Shown here: positions 16,402-24,235 of the stretch, one piece after another
How positions within the stretch are numbered: position 1 is the stretch's first letter
How the letters are laid out: the number at the start of each line of letters is the position of its first letter
Assembly: GCF_900111455.1 (NCBI RefSeq)
Contig: NZ_FOIE01000001.1
Location: forward strand, 570,376-634,375
Reading direction: 5' to 3'
Source of the DNA: Geodermatophilus poikilotrophus
GTDB lineage: Bacteria; Actinomycetota; Actinomycetes; Mycobacteriales; Geodermatophilaceae
Length of the DNA: 64,000 bases
Translations under genes and position numbers: made by a program
The notes under the pieces: generated by a model
What the model was told of the DNA's origin: nothing
The model's input: only the letters and a program-made list of their open reading frames with translations
Database searches by the model: none

Positions 16402-16485
16402 ACAGAGCCTGTCGCCCACCCGGTCGCCGGACCATCGAGGCAGCCCCCGGCTCCGACCGCCGGATCCCCCGTCCCCGGGGTGGGG
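16402..16485 (-). promoter_or_regulatory. Shared promoter/operator element, copy C (upstream of 66-residue protein)
   Basis: Minus strand: CCCCACCCCGGGGACGGGGG, GGGGGCTGCCTCGATGGTCC at offsets 38-57 and GACAGGCTCTGTC near offset 73-85. It aligns with copies A and B without internal gaps up to about offset 80. GGGGCTGACCCC flanks it. It sits between the small gene and the end of the acyl-CoA dehydrogenase gene. Confidence 0.6.
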
Positions 16486-16513
16486 CTGACCCCCTCCCCG
16501 CACCCGGCGGCCG

Positions 16514-17653
16514 TCAGCGGGCGAGCGAGCGGCTGATGACCAGGCGCTGGATCTGGTTGGTGCCCTCGAAGATCTGCATCACCTTGGCCTCGCGCATGTA
16601 CCGCTCGACCGGGAAGTCACGGGTGTAGCCGTACCCGCCGAGCACCTGGACGGCGTCGGTGGTCACCCGCATCGCCGCGTCCGTGGCCACCAGCTTGGCC
16701 ACGCTGGCCTGCCGGCCGTAGGGGCGGCCGGCGTCGCGGCGGCGGGCCGCGTCGAGGTAGGTGGCCCGCGCGGTGTCCACCGCGGCGGCCATGTCGGCCA
16801 GCAGGAAGCCCAGCCCCTGGTGGTCGATGATCTTCCGACCGAAGGTGCTGCGCTCGTGCGCGTAGTCCACCGCGGCCTCCAGCGCCGCCTGCGCCAGACC
16901 GGTGGCGACCGCCGCGATGCCGAGCCGCCCGGAGTCCAGCGCGGAGAACGCGATGCTGAGGCCCTGCCCCTCGGCGCCGATCAGCCGGTCCCCCTCGATC
17001 AGCGCGCCGTCCCAGTTGGCCATCGTGGTCGGGATCGCGTGCAGCCCCATCTTCTCCTCCGGGCGGCCGAACGACAGGCCCTCGCCCTGCCCCGGCGCCA
17101 GGAAGCAGGAGATGCCGCGCGAGCCCGCCCCGGTACGGGCGAACAACGCGTAGAAGTCGGCCTTCCCGCCGTGGGTGATCCAGGACTTGGTGCCGGTCAC
17201 CCGGTACCCGCCCTCGACCGCCTCGGCCCGGCACGCCAGCGCCGCGGCGTCGGAGCCGGCCTGCGGCTCGGACAGCGAGTAGCCGCCGACCAGCTCACCG
17301 GCGAGCATGCGCGGCAGCCAGCGCTCCCGCTGCTCGTCGGTGCCGAAGGTGGCCAGCGGGTGGCAGGACAGCCCGTGCACCGACACCGCCACGGCCACCG
17401 CCGCCCAGCGCGCGCCGAACTCCTCCAGCACCTGCAGGTACACCTCGTAGGGCTGCCCTCCCCCGCCGAGCTCCTCGGGGTAGGGCAGGCCGAGCAGCCC
17501 GAGCCCACCGAGGGTCGCGAACAGTCCCTCGGGATAGGTCTCGGCCCGCTCGTGCTCCACCACGCGGGTCGCCAGCTCCTTGTCGGCGACCTCGCGGACG
17601 AGGGCCAGCAGGTCCTCGGCCTCCTCGCTGGGCAGCAGGCGGTCGACGGTCAC
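16514..17653 (-). CDS. Acyl-CoA dehydrogenase
   Basis: 379 residues, typical SCAD-like length. Motifs: YSLSEPQAGSDAAAL (FAD/substrate loop), TGTKSWITHGGKADFYALF, RSTFGRKIIDHQGLGFLLAD, QVLGGYGYTRDFPVERYMRE and the C-terminal QIFEGTNQIQRLVISR with the catalytic Glu. It oxidises an acyl-CoA to the 2-enoyl-CoA, passing electrons to ETF. GTG 17653 has GGAGG 7 nt upstream. It lies 31 bp after the acyl-CoA ligase gene, so the pair can activate and then desaturate a carboxylic acid. Confidence 0.93.
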   Translation of the reverse strand: MTVDRLLPSEEAEDLLALVREVADKELATRVVEHERAETYPEGLFATLGGLGLLGLPYPEELGGGGQPYEVYLQVLEEFGARWAAVAVAVSVHGLSCHPLATFGTDEQRERWLPRMLAGELVGGYSLSEPQAGSDAAALACRAEAVEGGYRVTGTKSWITHGGKADFYALFARTGAGSRGISCFLAPGQGEGLSFGRPEEKMGLHAIPTTMANWDGALIEGDRLIGAEGQGLSIAFSALDSGRLGIAAVATGLAQAALEAAVDYAHERSTFGRKIIDHQGLGFLLADMAAAVDTARATYLDAARRRDAGRPYGRQASVAKLVATDAAMRVTTDAVQVLGGYGYTRDFPVERYMREAKVMQIFEGTNQIQRLVISRSLAR

Positions 17654-17684
17654 GGTGGTCCCTCCAGGGGGTGCACGGGCGCAG

Positions 17685-19388
17685 TCAGCTCTTGAGCTCG
17701 GGGAACTGGTCGTCGCGCCACTCGACGCCGGAGCGCGTGTCGGCGGCGGCGAGCTCCTCCTCGCGGGCGCGGAGCTCCACCCGCCGGATCTTCCCCGAGA
17801 TGGTCTTGGGCAGCTCGGCGAACTCGATCCGCCGCACCCGCTGGTAGGGGTTGAGGTGCTCGCGGGCGTACCGCAGCACCGACAGCGCCGTCTCCCCCGT
17901 CGGCTCGTGCCCCGGGGCCAGCGTGACGTAGGCCTTGGGCACCGCCAGCCGCAGGGCGTCCGGCGCCGGGACGACGGCCGCCTCGGCGACCGCCGGGTGC
18001 TCGATGAGCACCGACTCCAGCTCGAAGGGGCTGATCTTGTAGTCGCTGGCCTTGAAGACGTCGTCGGTGCGCCCGATGTAGGTGACGTACCCGTCGGCGT
18101 CGACGCTCGCGACGTCCCCGGTGTGGTAGTACCCGCCGGCCATCGCCTCGGCGGCGCGCTCGGGGTCGCCCTGGTAGCCGGTCATCAGCGGGAGCGGGTG
18201 CTGGGCGAGGTCCAGGCAGATCTCCCCCTCCCCCGGCCCCTCGACCGGTCGGCCGGTGATCGGGTCGACCAGCACCACCGGCACGCCGGGCAGCGGACGG
18301 CCCATGGACCCGGGCTTGATCTCCGACCCCGGCGTGTTGCCGACCTGCGCGGTGGTCTCGGTCTGGCCGTACCCGTCGCGGATGGTCAGCCCCCAGGCAC
18401 GCCGCACCTGCTCGATGACCTCCGGGTTGAGCGGCTCGCCGGCGCCGATGACCTCCCGGAGCGCGCCGGGACCGCCGGACAGGTCGGCGTGGACCAGCAT
18501 CCGCCACACCGTGGGCGGCGCGCAGAAGGAGGTGACGCCGTGCTCGCGGAGGAGCGTCAGCAGCACGGCGGGGTCGAAGCGCCGGTAGTTGTGGACGAGG
18601 GCGGTCGCCTCGGCGATGAACGGCGCGAAGAAGCAGGACCAGGCGTGCTTGGCCCACCCCGGCGAGGAGATGTTGAGGTGGACGTCGCCGGGCTGCAGGC
18701 CCAGCCAGTACACCGTCGACAGGTGCCCGACCGGGTAGGAGACCTGCGTGTGCTCGACCAGCTTCGGGCGGGACGTCGTCCCGGAGGTGAAGTACAGCAG
18801 CAGCGGGTCGCCGGGCGCCGTCCCCGGGTGCTCCACCGGGACGTGCTCGAGGTCCGCGGCGGCGTGCAGGTCGGCCCAGCCGTCGGCCGGCCCGACGCTG
18901 ATCCGGGTGTAGTCGCCGGGGACCTCGTCGAACTTCGCGACGTCGGCCGCGTTGCAGACGACGTGCCGGGCACCGCCGCGGGTGATCCGGTCCACCAGGT
19001 CGGCCGGGCCGACCGCGGTGGTGGTCGGCATGATGACCGCCCCGAGCTTCGCCACCGCGAGCATCGCCTCCCACAGCTCGACCTGGTTGCCGAGCATGAG
19101 CAGCACCGGGTCGCCCTTCCCGACGCCGCGGCCGGCGAGCCACGCCGCCAGCCGGTCCGACGCGCGCGACAGCTCCGCGTAGCTGCGCCGCGTCGTCGTC
19201 CCGTCCTCCTCGACCAGGACCAGGGCGGGCCGGTCGCTGTCCCGGGCGACGGCGTCGAACCAGTCGACCGCCCAGTTGAACCGCTCCCCGAGCTCCGGCC
19301 AGCGGAACTCGGCGACCGCCTGCTCGTGCCGGCCGCGCAGACCCAGCAGCTGGTCCCGGCTCGCCCGGTAGGCCTCGGTGACGTCCAT
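17685..19388 (-). CDS. AMP-forming acyl-CoA synthetase (ACSM/medium-chain-like)
   Basis: 567 residues. The P-loop-like motif is LLYFTSGTTSRPKLVEHT. Further motifs are DGYGQTETTAQVGNTPG, GYYHTGDVASVDADGYVTYIGR split over two segments, DDVFKASDYKISPFELE, and the catalytic Lys in LPKTISGKIRRVELR. The early domain (EFRWPELGERFNWAVDWFD) resembles ACSM/SACS enzymes. It converts a carboxylate, CoA and ATP to acyl-CoA. It is first gene of a two-gene operon with the acyl-CoA dehydrogenase and divergent from another synthetase across a 140-bp gap that holds a 12-bp palindrome. The substrate is not predictable. Confidence 0.93.
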   Translation of the reverse strand: MDVTEAYRASRDQLLGLRGRHEQAVAEFRWPELGERFNWAVDWFDAVARDSDRPALVLVEEDGTTTRRSYAELSRASDRLAAWLAGRGVGKGDPVLLMLGNQVELWEAMLAVAKLGAVIMPTTTAVGPADLVDRITRGGARHVVCNAADVAKFDEVPGDYTRISVGPADGWADLHAAADLEHVPVEHPGTAPGDPLLLYFTSGTTSRPKLVEHTQVSYPVGHLSTVYWLGLQPGDVHLNISSPGWAKHAWSCFFAPFIAEATALVHNYRRFDPAVLLTLLREHGVTSFCAPPTVWRMLVHADLSGGPGALREVIGAGEPLNPEVIEQVRRAWGLTIRDGYGQTETTAQVGNTPGSEIKPGSMGRPLPGVPVVLVDPITGRPVEGPGEGEICLDLAQHPLPLMTGYQGDPERAAEAMAGGYYHTGDVASVDADGYVTYIGRTDDVFKASDYKISPFELESVLIEHPAVAEAAVVPAPDALRLAVPKAYVTLAPGHEPTGETALSVLRYAREHLNPYQRVRRIEFAELPKTISGKIRRVELRAREEELAAADTRSGVEWRDDQFPELKS

Positions 19389-19453
19389 CCGGTGTCCTCC
19401 CCTGTGCCTCGTCGCGCGCCGGCCGGCACCCGGTCGCGGCGGCTTCCGGATGG

Positions 19454-19465
19454 TCGGACGTCCGA
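19454..19465. promoter_or_regulatory. 12-bp perfect palindrome between divergent acyl-CoA synthetases
   Basis: TCGGACGTCCGA, a perfect inverted repeat in the 140-bp gap, 64 bp from the nearest start (19529). The size and symmetry suit a TetR-type repressor operator that could control both operons. No such repressor gene is adjacent. Confidence 0.5.
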
Positions 19466-19528
19466 ATAAGTTGTGCCCGGGGTCACTCTAGGGCCCCTCC
19501 ACGGACGGCCGGGCCCCAGGAGACGAAC

Positions 19529-21121
19529 GTGTTCGACGAGACGCTGACCAGCACGATCGCCCAGGCCCGCGGGCACGCGCTCGGCGACCTGCTGCGGCGC
19601 TCCGCGGCCCGCGCGCCGGGCCGGACCGCCCTGCGCTACCGCGACCGGTCGCACACCTACGCCGAGCTCGACGCGGCGGCCGACCGCACGGCGAACGCGC
19701 TCACCGCGCGCGGCGTGGCGAAGGGCGACCGGGTGGCCCTGCTGTCCCACAACGACGACGGGTACGTCGTGCTCACCTTCGCCCTCGCGCGCCTGGGCGC
19801 GATCGCGGTACCGGTCAACTTCATGCTCCGGGCGGGCGAGGTCGCCTACATCCTCGAGCACTCCGGGGCCACCGGACTGGTGGCGGAGGCCGCACTGCTG
19901 CCGGTGGCGCAGGAGGCCGTGAAGCTGGCCGAGCGCGAGGAGGCGGTCGGGGTCCGGGGCGTCCTGGGCAGCGCGGGCGGGCTGCTGCCCGGGGGGTGGG
20001 AGGCGGTCGAGACCTGGACGGCGCACGAGGACGCCTCCGCGCCGCAGGTGGCGGTCGCCGACGACGACGTGCTGCAGCTGATGTACACGAGCGGCACCGA
20101 GTCACGGCCCAAGGGCGTGATGATGACCAGCCGCAGCCTGGTCAGCCAGTACGTCAGCTGCATCGTCGACGGCCGCTACACCGCCGGGGACGTCGCCCTG
20201 CACGCGCTGCCGCTGTTCCACGTCGCCGCCCAGCACTGCTTCCTGATGCCGAACCTGTACCTCGGCGGGACGAACGTCGTGCTGGACGGGCCGGACCCGG
20301 CCACCGTGCTGGGGACGGTGGAACGGGAGCGGGTGACCAGCCTGTTCTGCCCGCCGACGGTGTGGATCGGGCTGCTGCGCCACCCCGACTTCGACCGCCG
20401 CGACCTGTCGTCGCTGGCCACCGGCTACTACGGCGCGTCGATCATGCCGGTGGCCGTCGTCGAGGAGCTCCGCCGCCGGCTGCCCGACATGGCGCTGTTC
20501 AACTTCTACGGCCAGACCGAGATGTCCGCGCTCGCCCTCGTGCTGTCCCCCGAGGACCAGCTGCGCAAGCCCGGGTCGGCCGGCACGGCGGTGGTGAACA
20601 GCGAGACGCGGATCGTCGACGAGACCGACCACCCGGTCGGCCCCGGCGTCGAGGGCGAGATCGTGCACCGCAGCCCGCACGCCACGGCCGGCTACTGGAA
20701 CGACCCGGAGAAGACGGCGGAGGCGTTCCGCAACGGCTGGTTCCACAGCGGTGACCTCGGCGTGATGGACGAGGACGGCTACATCACCGTCGTCGACCGC
20801 AAGAAGGACGTGATCAAGACCGGCGGGGAGAACGTCGCCAGCCGCGAGGTCGAGGAGGTCCTCTACCAGCACCCCGCCGTCGCGGAGACCGCCGTCTTCG
20901 GCATCCCGCACCCGAGGTGGATCGAGGCCGTCGCCGCGGTCGTCGTCCCACGGGCGGGGCAGGCGGTCGATCCCGGGGAGCTGGTCCGGTTCTGCCGGGA
21001 GCGGCTGGCCGGCTACAAGACGCCGAGGTACGTGGCCGTCGCCGAGAGCCTACCCAAGAACGCCAGCGGCAAGATCCTCAAGCGCGAGCTCCGGACGACG
21101 TACGGCGACCTGGCCGGCTGA
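19529..21121 (+). CDS. Fatty-acyl-CoA synthetase (AMP-forming)
   Basis: 530 residues. Core motifs: LMYTSGTESRPKGVMMTS, NFYGQTEMSALAL, GWFHSGDLGVMDEDGYITV, DRKKDVIKTGGENVASREVE and the terminal LPKNASGKILKREL with the catalytic Lys. FadD-like cytoplasmic enzyme that activates fatty or related acids to CoA thioesters. The GTG at 19529 has GGAG 6 nt upstream. It stands alone, divergent from the ligase/dehydrogenase pair and convergent with a membrane-protein gene. Confidence 0.93.
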   Translation: MFDETLTSTIAQARGHALGDLLRRSAARAPGRTALRYRDRSHTYAELDAAADRTANALTARGVAKGDRVALLSHNDDGYVVLTFALARLGAIAVPVNFMLRAGEVAYILEHSGATGLVAEAALLPVAQEAVKLAEREEAVGVRGVLGSAGGLLPGGWEAVETWTAHEDASAPQVAVADDDVLQLMYTSGTESRPKGVMMTSRSLVSQYVSCIVDGRYTAGDVALHALPLFHVAAQHCFLMPNLYLGGTNVVLDGPDPATVLGTVERERVTSLFCPPTVWIGLLRHPDFDRRDLSSLATGYYGASIMPVAVVEELRRRLPDMALFNFYGQTEMSALALVLSPEDQLRKPGSAGTAVVNSETRIVDETDHPVGPGVEGEIVHRSPHATAGYWNDPEKTAEAFRNGWFHSGDLGVMDEDGYITVVDRKKDVIKTGGENVASREVEEVLYQHPAVAETAVFGIPHPRWIEAVAAVVVPRAGQAVDPGELVRFCRERLAGYKTPRYVAVAESLPKNASGKILKRELRTTYGDLAG

Positions 21122-21137
21122 CGGGCCCCACGCTCCC

Positions 21138-21165
21138 CTGACCGGTCCGGCCGGCCGCCGGTCAG
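21138..21165. terminator. Bidirectional terminator-like hairpin
   Basis: CTGACCGG and CCGGTCAG form an 8-bp stem around a 12-nt loop in the 40-bp convergent gap. It overlaps the last codon of the minus-strand gene at 21162. No U-tract, as usual for this G+C content. Confidence 0.5.
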
Positions 21166-21539
21166 CGGCGGTGCCAGCGGACGGCGCCGGCCGCGGCCGT
21201 CCCGAGCACCGCCAGCGAGGTGGCGACGCTGCGCCGGGCGACGTCGCCGCCCCGGCGGGCCACCAGCACCGCGGCCGCGTCGAGGGCGGTGAGCAGCAGC
21301 GTCACCTCGGTGGTGCGCCGCGCCTGCGGGGCCGGCGTGACCAGCAGGGCGGCGCCCATCGCGATGTTGCGGGCCGCGGCCAGCCGCACGAGCAGCGGCA
21401 GCAGGACGTCGGCCCGCGTCCCCGTCTCCGAGGCCCCGAGCAGCCGGGGCAGCGTGCGTGGGGCGAACAGCGCCGCGGTCCCGACCCAGATCGACAGCGT
21501 GCCGACGGTCGTGCGGGTGACGTCCCACTCCCTGGTCAT
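21162..21539 (-). CDS. Small membrane protein (DUF4267-like)
   Basis: 125 residues with four predicted TM helices (about 11-30, 46-66, 78-95, 103-122). The arrangement resembles DUF4267-type proteins of unknown function. The segment LLVRLAAARNIAMGAALL is characteristic of that group. It lies 6 bp downstream of another membrane-protein gene and is the last gene of a three-gene minus-strand operon with a methyltransferase. No catalytic residues stand out. Confidence 0.6.
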   Translation of the reverse strand: MTREWDVTRTTVGTLSIWVGTAALFAPRTLPRLLGASETGTRADVLLPLLVRLAAARNIAMGAALLVTPAPQARRTTEVTLLLTALDAAAVLVARRGGDVARRSVATSLAVLGTAAAGAVRWHRR

Positions 21540-21545
21540 GGCGGC

Positions 21546-22118
21546 CTACTGCCCGCCCGGGGACGCGGTCAACCGGCTCCCCGCGACGACCAGCACGAGC
21601 GCGAGGAACGGCAGCGTGACGACGCTGGCCACCAGGTCGCTCGCGGTCGCCACCGCGAAGGCCCCGGCCGCGGGCGAGTCGAGCGGGCCCAGCACGCCGT
21701 CCGCACCGAGCGCGGCCACCGAGGCCGGCAACGTCAGCAGCGCGGACACCCCACCCCCGAGCACGACGCCGAGGCCGACCGCACCCGGCGCCGACCGGAC
21801 GGCCCGCCCAGCCAGGCCGGCGCCCCGCCGCAGCGCCCCGGCCGGGAGCAGTGCACCGCCCGCGGGCAGGGCGGCCACCGCGCCGGCGACCCACAGCTGG
21901 GCCACCAGCCCGGTCGCCAGGCCGACGGCGTCGACGAGCAGGGCGGCGGAGATCCGCGGGTCGTCCCGGACGAGCAGCTGCCGCGCGACGTCGGGGACGG
22001 TGTTGACGCCCACGGCGACGAGCGCGGCCAGGTAAGCCGCCGGCCACCTCCGGCGCAGCACGGCCAGGGCCTCGCGGACGGTGGCGAGCGACCCGGACGG
22101 GGCCGGGCGCCGGGTCAC
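21546..22118 (-). CDS. Integral membrane protein, unknown function
   Basis: 190 residues with about four hydrophobic segments (26-45, 60-85, 105-130, 150-175). No family recognised. GTG at 22118 overlaps the methyltransferase stop by 4 bp (GTGA), which decides the start and implies translational coupling. The protein is Ala/Val/Leu-rich with Gly-rich loops. It may be a partner of the small membrane protein 6 bp downstream. Confidence 0.6.
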   Translation of the reverse strand: MTRRPAPSGSLATVREALAVLRRRWPAAYLAALVAVGVNTVPDVARQLLVRDDPRISAALLVDAVGLATGLVAQLWVAGAVAALPAGGALLPAGALRRGAGLAGRAVRSAPGAVGLGVVLGGGVSALLTLPASVAALGADGVLGPLDSPAAGAFAVATASDLVASVVTLPFLALVLVVAGSRLTASPGGQ

Positions 22119-22747
22119 GGCCGGGTCGCGACGAGCGCCGTCCAGCAGCCGGCGAGCCGGGTCTCCTGCGCGGTCACGGTGAGCCCCGCGGCCGCGCAGG
22201 CGGCGGCCAGGCCCTCCGGGGTCGGGCGGTCGCCGTCGGCGGGGTGGCGGGACACCGCCCGCAGCGGACGGCTGTCGACGATGCGCGCGGTCATCTCGCA
22301 GGAGTAGAGGCGCCCGCCGGGGCGGAGCACCCGTGCCGCCTCCCGGACGACGTCCCGCCAGGCGTCGGCGTGGTGCAGGACGTGGTAGCCGAAGACCGCG
22401 TCGTAGGCCCCGTCGTGCGCGGTCAACGCCGTCGCGTCGCCAGGCTGCACGTCGACCCGCCCGGTCAGGTCGCGCACCGCCTCGCGGCACGCCGTGACGC
22501 TGTCGTCGAACCGCTCGACGCCGTCGGCGTGCGCGGCGCCGAACAGCTCCAGCGCCAGGCGCAGTCCGGTGCCCCGGCGCCCGGTGCCGAGCTCCAGGAC
22601 CCGGCCGCCGGACACCGGCCCGCCGAGTCTCAGCAGGACGGGTGCCTCGACGCGGCGCTGCACCAGCGCGCGCAGGCGCGAGTCGACCCAGAGCCGATTG
22701 GCGTCGACGAGGGTCGGCGGGACGGGGCGGGAGGACGTGGTGCCCAT
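22115..22747 (-). CDS. Class I SAM-dependent methyltransferase
   Basis: 210 residues. The SAM-binding motif I is VLELGTGRRGTGLRLAL. Motif II/III region includes VDVQPGDATAL and YDAVFGYHVLHHAD, followed by ARVLRPGGRLYSCEM. This is the UbiE/ArsM-like fold acting on a small molecule. ATG 22747 is chosen because AGGA lies 7 nt upstream; the in-frame TTG at 22780 has no such site. First gene of the 22747-21162 operon with two membrane proteins. Substrate unknown. Confidence 0.82.
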   Translation of the reverse strand: MGTTSSRPVPPTLVDANRLWVDSRLRALVQRRVEAPVLLRLGGPVSGGRVLELGTGRRGTGLRLALELFGAAHADGVERFDDSVTACREAVRDLTGRVDVQPGDATALTAHDGAYDAVFGYHVLHHADAWRDVVREAARVLRPGGRLYSCEMTARIVDSRPLRAVSRHPADGDRPTPEGLAAACAAAGLTVTAQETRLAGCWTALVATRP

Positions 22748-22787
22748 CGTGCCGTCCTGCCCCGCCGGTGCGGCGGGCAACCGCAGG

Positions 22788-23663
22788 TCAGCCCCGGTAG
22801 TTCACGTGCGGGTGGTCCATGTGGTTGGCCGTCGCGCCGCCGCGGTCGGCCATCGCCTTCCAGGAGCCGTTCGGCGAGGACAGCATCCGCTGCTGCCAGA
22901 TGATGTAGTCGACGCCCAGCTCGTCCCAGTGGGCGATGTGGTACTCGACGATCGCGTCCCCGAGGGCGGCGTCGGACATGACCATGTAGTCCAGCGCCAG
23001 GCCCGAGGGGTGACCGCCGGGGTCGGCGGCGCTGGGGCGGGTGCCGCCCAGGGTGATCGAGTCGGCGCCGGGCACGTTGCTGACGACGGCGTCGGCAGCG
23101 GCCTGCACCACCGCGGCGACGGGGCCCGACGAGTTCTTGATCGTGGCGACCGTGCCGGCCGCGGCGGCCGCCCGGGGCGCGGCGGCCGCGGGAGCGGCCT
23201 CACCCGCCTGCGCCGGAGCGGCCCGGCCGGCGGCGGCGGCGGTGGAGGCAGCCGCGGCCTCGGCGGCCGCCTTCGCCTCCGCCTCGGCCTTGGCGGCGGC
23301 CTCGGCCTCGGCCTTCTGCCGGTCGAGCACCGCCTGGTCGGCGGCGGCCTGGACCTGCTGGGCGGCGGTCTCCGCGGCCTCGCGGGTGCTGCGGGTGGCG
23401 GCGAGGTCCTGCAGCGGCTGCAGCTCCGAGGTGACGTCGACCGGGCCGGACCGGGCCGTCAGGCCGAGCTCCCGGGCGATGCTGACGGTCTCCGACGGCG
23501 CGGCCTCGGCCTGCGCGGCCGGCTCGGGGCCGATGACGGCGCCGGCCAGGACGGCGCCGGCGGTGGCCATCCCCAGGTACAGGGCGGGACGGCGGCGCGC
23601 GCGGCCGGGGCGGCCGGGGCGGCCGGAGGTGGGGCGGCCAGAGGTGGTGGTGCGACGGTCCAT
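22788..23663 (-). CDS. Secreted wall-associated protein with M15-like C-terminal domain
   Basis: 291 residues. An Arg-rich N-terminus and hydrophobic stretch (ALYLGMATAGAVLAGAVIG, about 27-46) form a signal peptide. An Ala/Glu coiled-coil region (about 90-140) precedes a C-terminal domain (about 185-291). That domain reads HPSGLALDYMV, WDELGVDYIIWQQRM and TANHMDHPHVNYRG; the H-x6-D and H-x-H pattern resembles Zn peptidases of the M15 group acting on peptidoglycan peptides. It is a paralogue of 33163-34026, with the LysM replaced by the coiled coil. A c-di-AMP riboswitch and promoter lie upstream (23951-24164). Enzyme activity is inferred. Confidence 0.82.
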   Translation of the reverse strand: MDRRTTTSGRPTSGRPGRPGRARRRPALYLGMATAGAVLAGAVIGPEPAAQAEAAPSETVSIARELGLTARSGPVDVTSELQPLQDLAATRSTREAAETAAQQVQAAADQAVLDRQKAEAEAAAKAEAEAKAAAEAAAASTAAAAGRAAPAQAGEAAPAAAAPRAAAAAGTVATIKNSSGPVAAVVQAAADAVVSNVPGADSITLGGTRPSAADPGGHPSGLALDYMVMSDAALGDAIVEYHIAHWDELGVDYIIWQQRMLSSPNGSWKAMADRGGATANHMDHPHVNYRG

Positions 23664-23862
23664 GGGGTTCGCGTTCTCCGGGGTGCGGGCGCAGCGGCGC
23701 CACGAGGGCGCGCGGGTCTGCGGGGTCTGCGGGCGGCGGGGGCTGCGGCCGTGCGACGAGCGCCGGGCGGGCGCACCGGGGAAGCGGCGGGGAGCCGGTC
23801 GAGCGAGGGTGCTCGGGTCGGTGAACCCACGGGCGGCGTCCGCTGCGGACGGCCGCGTGCGG

Positions 23863-23928
23863 TCAGGTGCGCGGGCGCACCGGGATCCGGAGCCGGCGGG
23901 GTGGTGCAGCAGGGCAGGGGCACGCCAT
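23863..23928 (-). CDS. Possible 21-codon upstream ORF after the riboswitch
   Basis: ATG at 23928 follows GGAG (23941-23938) at 9 nt, and GGAG directly follows the aptamer. The frame encodes MACPCPAAPPRRLRIPVRPR plus one residue and stops at 23863, 199 bp before the main start. In the paralogue at 33163 the same riboswitch GGAG serves the main ORF. It could be a leader peptide or a leftover of rearranged spacing. It is too short to judge by coding bias. Confidence 0.3.
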   Translation of the reverse strand: MACPCPAAPPRRLRIPVRPRT

Positions 23929-23950
23929 GCGGCGGCTCTCCGTTCTTCCG

Positions 23951-24088
23951 ACGGCCGCCTACCGGGTTAGCTGACGGGTTCGGGCGGGAAGCGGCCCTAC
24001 CTGACCCCGGACGTGCGTCCAGGAGCGGGATTCACCCCAGTGCTGCGGTGGGTCCCCGGCTCGCCCCGGAGGGCGACTCGGCGGCGTC
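23951..24088 (-). ncRNA. c-di-AMP riboswitch (ydaO/yuaA class)
   Basis: Minus strand conserved blocks in order: GGGGACCCACC, CTGGGGTGAATCC, and CCGAACCCGTCAGCTAACC followed by GGTAGGCGGC, then GGAG. These are hallmark sequences of the ydaO aptamer found before actinobacterial wall-hydrolase genes. GCCGCC at the 5' end pairs with GGCGGC at the 3' end as P1. The aptamer ends about 290 nt before the start at 23663, so control is likely through transcription or a leader ORF. Boundaries are approximate. Confidence 0.85.
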
Positions 24089-24135
24089 CGCTCGGGCCCC
24101 CCGTTGGGAGGCGGAACGACCGATCGGACCCTTCG

Positions 24136-24164
24136 ACCGTAACGGCGTTATCGAGCTGTGACAA
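24136..24164 (-). promoter_or_regulatory. Sigma-A-like promoter for the riboswitch transcript
   Basis: Minus strand TTGTCA (24164-24159), 17-nt spacer, TACGGT (24141-24136). The predicted start is near 24129, about 40 nt before the aptamer. The region is visibly less G+C-rich than its surroundings. Confidence 0.65.
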
Positions 24165-24235
24165 TCCGCGGCCCGGCATTCGTCAGGTGACGCGCGTCGC
24201 CCACCCCCCGGATCGGCGGCCGGAGGTGTAGGGGC

